NCBI GenBank assembly: GCA_016207365.1
Contig: JACQPU010000101.1
Location: forward strand, 1 to 8,119
Direction of reading: 5' to 3'
Length of the DNA stretch: 8,119 bases
Source: Ignavibacteriales bacterium
Lineage (GTDB): Bacteria; Bacteroidota; Ignavibacteria; UBA10030
In this document: piece by piece, positions 6,638 to 8,119 of the stretch
Layout of the letters: each line of letters opens with the position of its first letter
Numbering within the stretch: position 1 is the first letter of the stretch
Program-made: the position numbers and the translations under genes
Notes under the pieces: generated by a model
The model's database searches: none
What the model was told of the DNA's origin: nothing
What the model saw: only the letters and a program-made list of their open reading frames with translations

Positions 6638-6802
6638 TTACCCGCCAGCCTCATCGTCGGCGAGCATAATCGGAATGTCATCCTTCACCGGATATACCCG
6701 TCCGCAGGATGTACATGTCAGGGTTTGTGCGGCCTCATCGTAGCGGAGATCGCCTTTGCACCGCGGACAGCAGAGGAGTTCGAGAAGTTCGGGTTTCAGC
6801 AT
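6638..6802 (-). CDS. Trm112-like small zinc-ribbon protein
   Basis: This 54-residue gene is short enough to be missed by length-filtered gene calling. It reads MLKPELLELLCCPRC at 1-15, then a middle strand pair (KGDLRYDEAAQTLTC) and TSCGRVYPVKDDIPIML at 31-47. The two Cys pairs (Cys12/Cys15 and Cys30/Cys33) form a zinc-ribbon, and the C-terminal YPVxDDIPIML signature is characteristic of the Trm112/UPF0434 family. Eukaryotic and archaeal Trm112 activates methyltransferases by binding them; in bacteria the role is less clear and the gene often neighbours envelope-lipid genes. The ATG at 6802 is 3 bp after the thioesterase stop, so it is probably part of the same transcript. The partner methyltransferase, if any, is not in the window. 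Confidence 0.9.
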   Translation of the reverse strand: MLKPELLELLCCPRCKGDLRYDEAAQTLTCTSCGRVYPVKDDIPIMLADDEAGG

Positions 6803-6805
6803 GGC

Positions 6806-7216
6806 TCAGCGTGATGCATCCTGAAGGATCTGAAGGAATTGTGCCGGCGCTCGCGTAGGCCGGCCGGTTTCTGCGTTAAGAAAACTGTGCACCGTGTATC
6901 CCTCTACCAGTGGTTCCTCGTCACGCTCGTCAAAGATCTTGTACGTGATTCTAATCCGGGCTACGGGCATTTCATCGACGGTGCTTACCACCGCAATGAG
7001 ATCGTCGTACCGTGCAGAGCGCCTGTACTTCGCATACGCCTCGATGACCGGAAGAAAGATTCCGGATTTCTCGATTTCGGAGTACGGCAAGCCGATGGAC
7101 CGGAGAAGCTCGGAACGGGCCTGCTCGAAGTATTCAAAATACTTCCCATAGTACACCATCTTCATCTGATCCGTATCCGCATATCGGACGCGAATCTCCG
7201 TGCGATGCCTGATCAC
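6806..7216 (-). CDS. Acyl-CoA thioesterase, YbgC/4-hydroxybenzoyl-CoA thioesterase family
   Basis: This 136-residue single hotdog-fold protein should hydrolyse a CoA thioester in the cytoplasm. The family signature RVRYADTDQMKMVYYGKY is at 9-26, with Asp16 as the likely catalytic acid/base, followed by EYFEQAR (28-34) with its conserved Glu and Arg. The rest (SGIFLPVIEAYAKYRRSARYDDLIAV, ITYKIFDE, VEGYTVHSFLNAETGRPTRAP) follows the YbgC pattern closely. The GTG start at 7216 overlaps the accA stop in a GTGA, indicating translational coupling. GGGAG lies 10 bases upstream. The position usually held by His in VVYH is Tyr23, common in FCB homologues, and the Gly before it is Lys19, less usual. 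Linkage to accA suggests a role in acyl-CoA or fatty-acid balance; the exact substrate is not predictable. Confidence 0.9.
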   Translation of the reverse strand: MIRHRTEIRVRYADTDQMKMVYYGKYFEYFEQARSELLRSIGLPYSEIEKSGIFLPVIEAYAKYRRSARYDDLIAVVSTVDEMPVARIRITYKIFDERDEEPLVEGYTVHSFLNAETGRPTRAPAQFLQILQDASR

Positions 7217-8119
7217 CCCTTCCAGGCTCCCATCCCGGCGAATTTCTCGATGCGCGCTTTCACGAGTTTCTCCGGCTTGACTTTCTTTAACGTGGCGAGT
7301 TCTTCAATCAGAATCTCCTTCAAAATCGCCGCAGCTTGCTCGTGGTTCCTGTGCGCGCCACCCGGTGGCTCAGGAATAATCCGGTCCACGATCCCCTGCT
7401 CCACAAGATCCGGCGCCGTTAACTTGAGGGCCTCCGCGGCCTGTTCTTTAAAATCCCAGCTTCTCCACAGGATGCTCGAACACGATTCCGGCGCAATGAC
7501 CGAATACCACGCGTTTTCAAACATCAGAATCCGGTCGCCGACTCCGATGCCAAGCGCTCCGCCCGACGCTCCTTCGCCGATGATCACCACGACAATGGGT
7601 ACGGGCAAATGCGACATTTCGAATAGGTTCCTGGCAATCGCTTCCGCCTGGCCGCGTTCTTCGGCCTCGATGCCGGGATAAGCGCCGGGCGTGTCCAGCA
7701 AAGTGACGATCGGCTTGCCGAACTTGGCGGCCAACTGCATGAGGCGCAGGGCCTTCCGGTAGCCCTCGGGGTTGGGCATCCCGAAGTTCCGGTAGAGGTT
7801 GGACTTCGTATCTCTCCCCTTCTGCTGACCAATCAGCATGACCGTCTGCCCATTCAATCTTCCGAATCCCCCCACAATTGCCTTGTCATCCCCAAACCGC
7901 CGGTCCCCGTGCATCTCGACAAAGTCGCTCAGCATAAGCTGAACATAGTCGAGCGTGTAGGGCCGTTCGGGATGCCGTGCCAGTTGTACGCGCTGCCAAC
8001 GGCTGAGATTCGAAAAAATACTTTCCCGCAGCTGGTTGACTTTCTTTTCCAAGGTTGTGATCTCGTCTGCAATGTCGAGGTTATCGGAATATTTCCTCAT
8101 TTCCTCGACTTTTTGTTCC
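7213..8119 (-). CDS. accA: Acetyl-CoA carboxylase carboxyltransferase subunit alpha, 5' partial
   Basis: AccA pairs with AccD to move the carboxyl group from biotin to acetyl-CoA, giving malonyl-CoA for fatty-acid synthesis. The frame stays open past the ATG at 8100 to the window edge (Glu-Gln-Lys-Val-Glu-Glu before it). AccA proteins usually begin about 20 residues earlier, so that Met is probably internal and the true start is outside. Counting from it, motifs are ARHPERPYTLDY at 41-52, DDKAIVGGFGRL at 71-82, RNFGMPNPEGYRKALRLMQ at 104-122, LDTPGAYPG at 135-143, the glycine-rich GEGASGGALGIGVGD at 175-189 (oxyanion/CoA site of the crotonase fold) and PEPPGGAHR at 243-251. No accD is in view. 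The stop overlaps the thioesterase start by 4 bp, making accA the first visible gene of the operon. Confidence 0.95.
   Translation of the reverse strand, partial: EQKVEEMRKYSDNLDIADEITTLEKKVNQLRESIFSNLSRWQRVQLARHPERPYTLDYVQLMLSDFVEMHGDRRFGDDKAIVGGFGRLNGQTVMLIGQQKGRDTKSNLYRNFGMPNPEGYRKALRLMQLAAKFGKPIVTLLDTPGAYPGIEAEERGQAEAIARNLFEMSHLPVPIVVVIIGEGASGGALGIGVGDRILMFENAWYSVIAPESCSSILWRSWDFKEQAAEALKLTAPDLVEQGIVDRIIPEPPGGAHRNHEQAAAILKEILIEELATLKKVKPEKLVKARIEKFAGMGAWKG

Noticed and set aside
6839..7681. 280-residue plus-strand open frame opposite the thioesterase and accA
   Set aside because: It spans two conserved minus-strand genes and their overlap, and its translation has no family signature or plausible start region.
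8098..8100. ATG as the accA start
   Set aside because: The frame stays open upstream to the window edge with AccA-like residues, and family members begin about 20 residues earlier.

Overview
The window looks like a chromosomal housekeeping region from a Gram-negative member of the Bacteroidota/Chlorobiota/Ignavibacteriota (FCB) group. Three things point there. A secreted protease ends in a type IX secretion (T9SS) sorting domain with the YQNFPNPFNPSTTI signature, typical of Ignavibacteria-like lineages. Release factor 1 has the SGGKGGQNVNKVETAVR form of the GGQ loop. Several starts lack a clear Shine-Dalgarno sequence. The species cannot be named from this sequence. Every stretch is densely coded and the longest gap between genes is 56 bp.

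Plus strand, 1-722: the 3' end of a reading frame carrying a histidine-kinase phospho-acceptor (HisKA-like) helix pair with no ATPase domain after it. It overlaps by 47 bp the start of tadA, the tRNA adenosine deaminase that makes inosine at the wobble position. tadA converges on prfA with only 25 bp between the stop codons.

Minus strand, read from 8119 down to 748: accA (acetyl-CoA carboxylase carboxyltransferase alpha, its 5' end beyond the window), a YbgC-type hotdog thioesterase (GTGA overlap with accA), a 54-residue Trm112-like zinc-ribbon protein (3 bp gap), a Wzx-type polysaccharide flippase (45 bp gap containing a 7-bp inverted repeat next to the start codon), a T9SS-exported HExxH metalloprotease (3 bp gap, GTG start), then a 56-bp gap with a possible promoter, a DUF1385 (YqhQ-type) membrane protein, and prfA (8 bp gap). 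The spacing suggests one long transcript from accA to the protease and a second unit, DUF1385-prfA, perhaps with its own promoter.

Most genes are conserved families. The less ordinary points are the ATPase-less HisKA reading frame, the pairing of a flippase with a T9SS protease, a hairpin that could cover the flippase ribosome-binding site, and the two G6 runs that encode the catalytic GGQ loop of RF1. I found no mobile element, CRISPR array, RNA gene or clear new defence or biosynthetic system.
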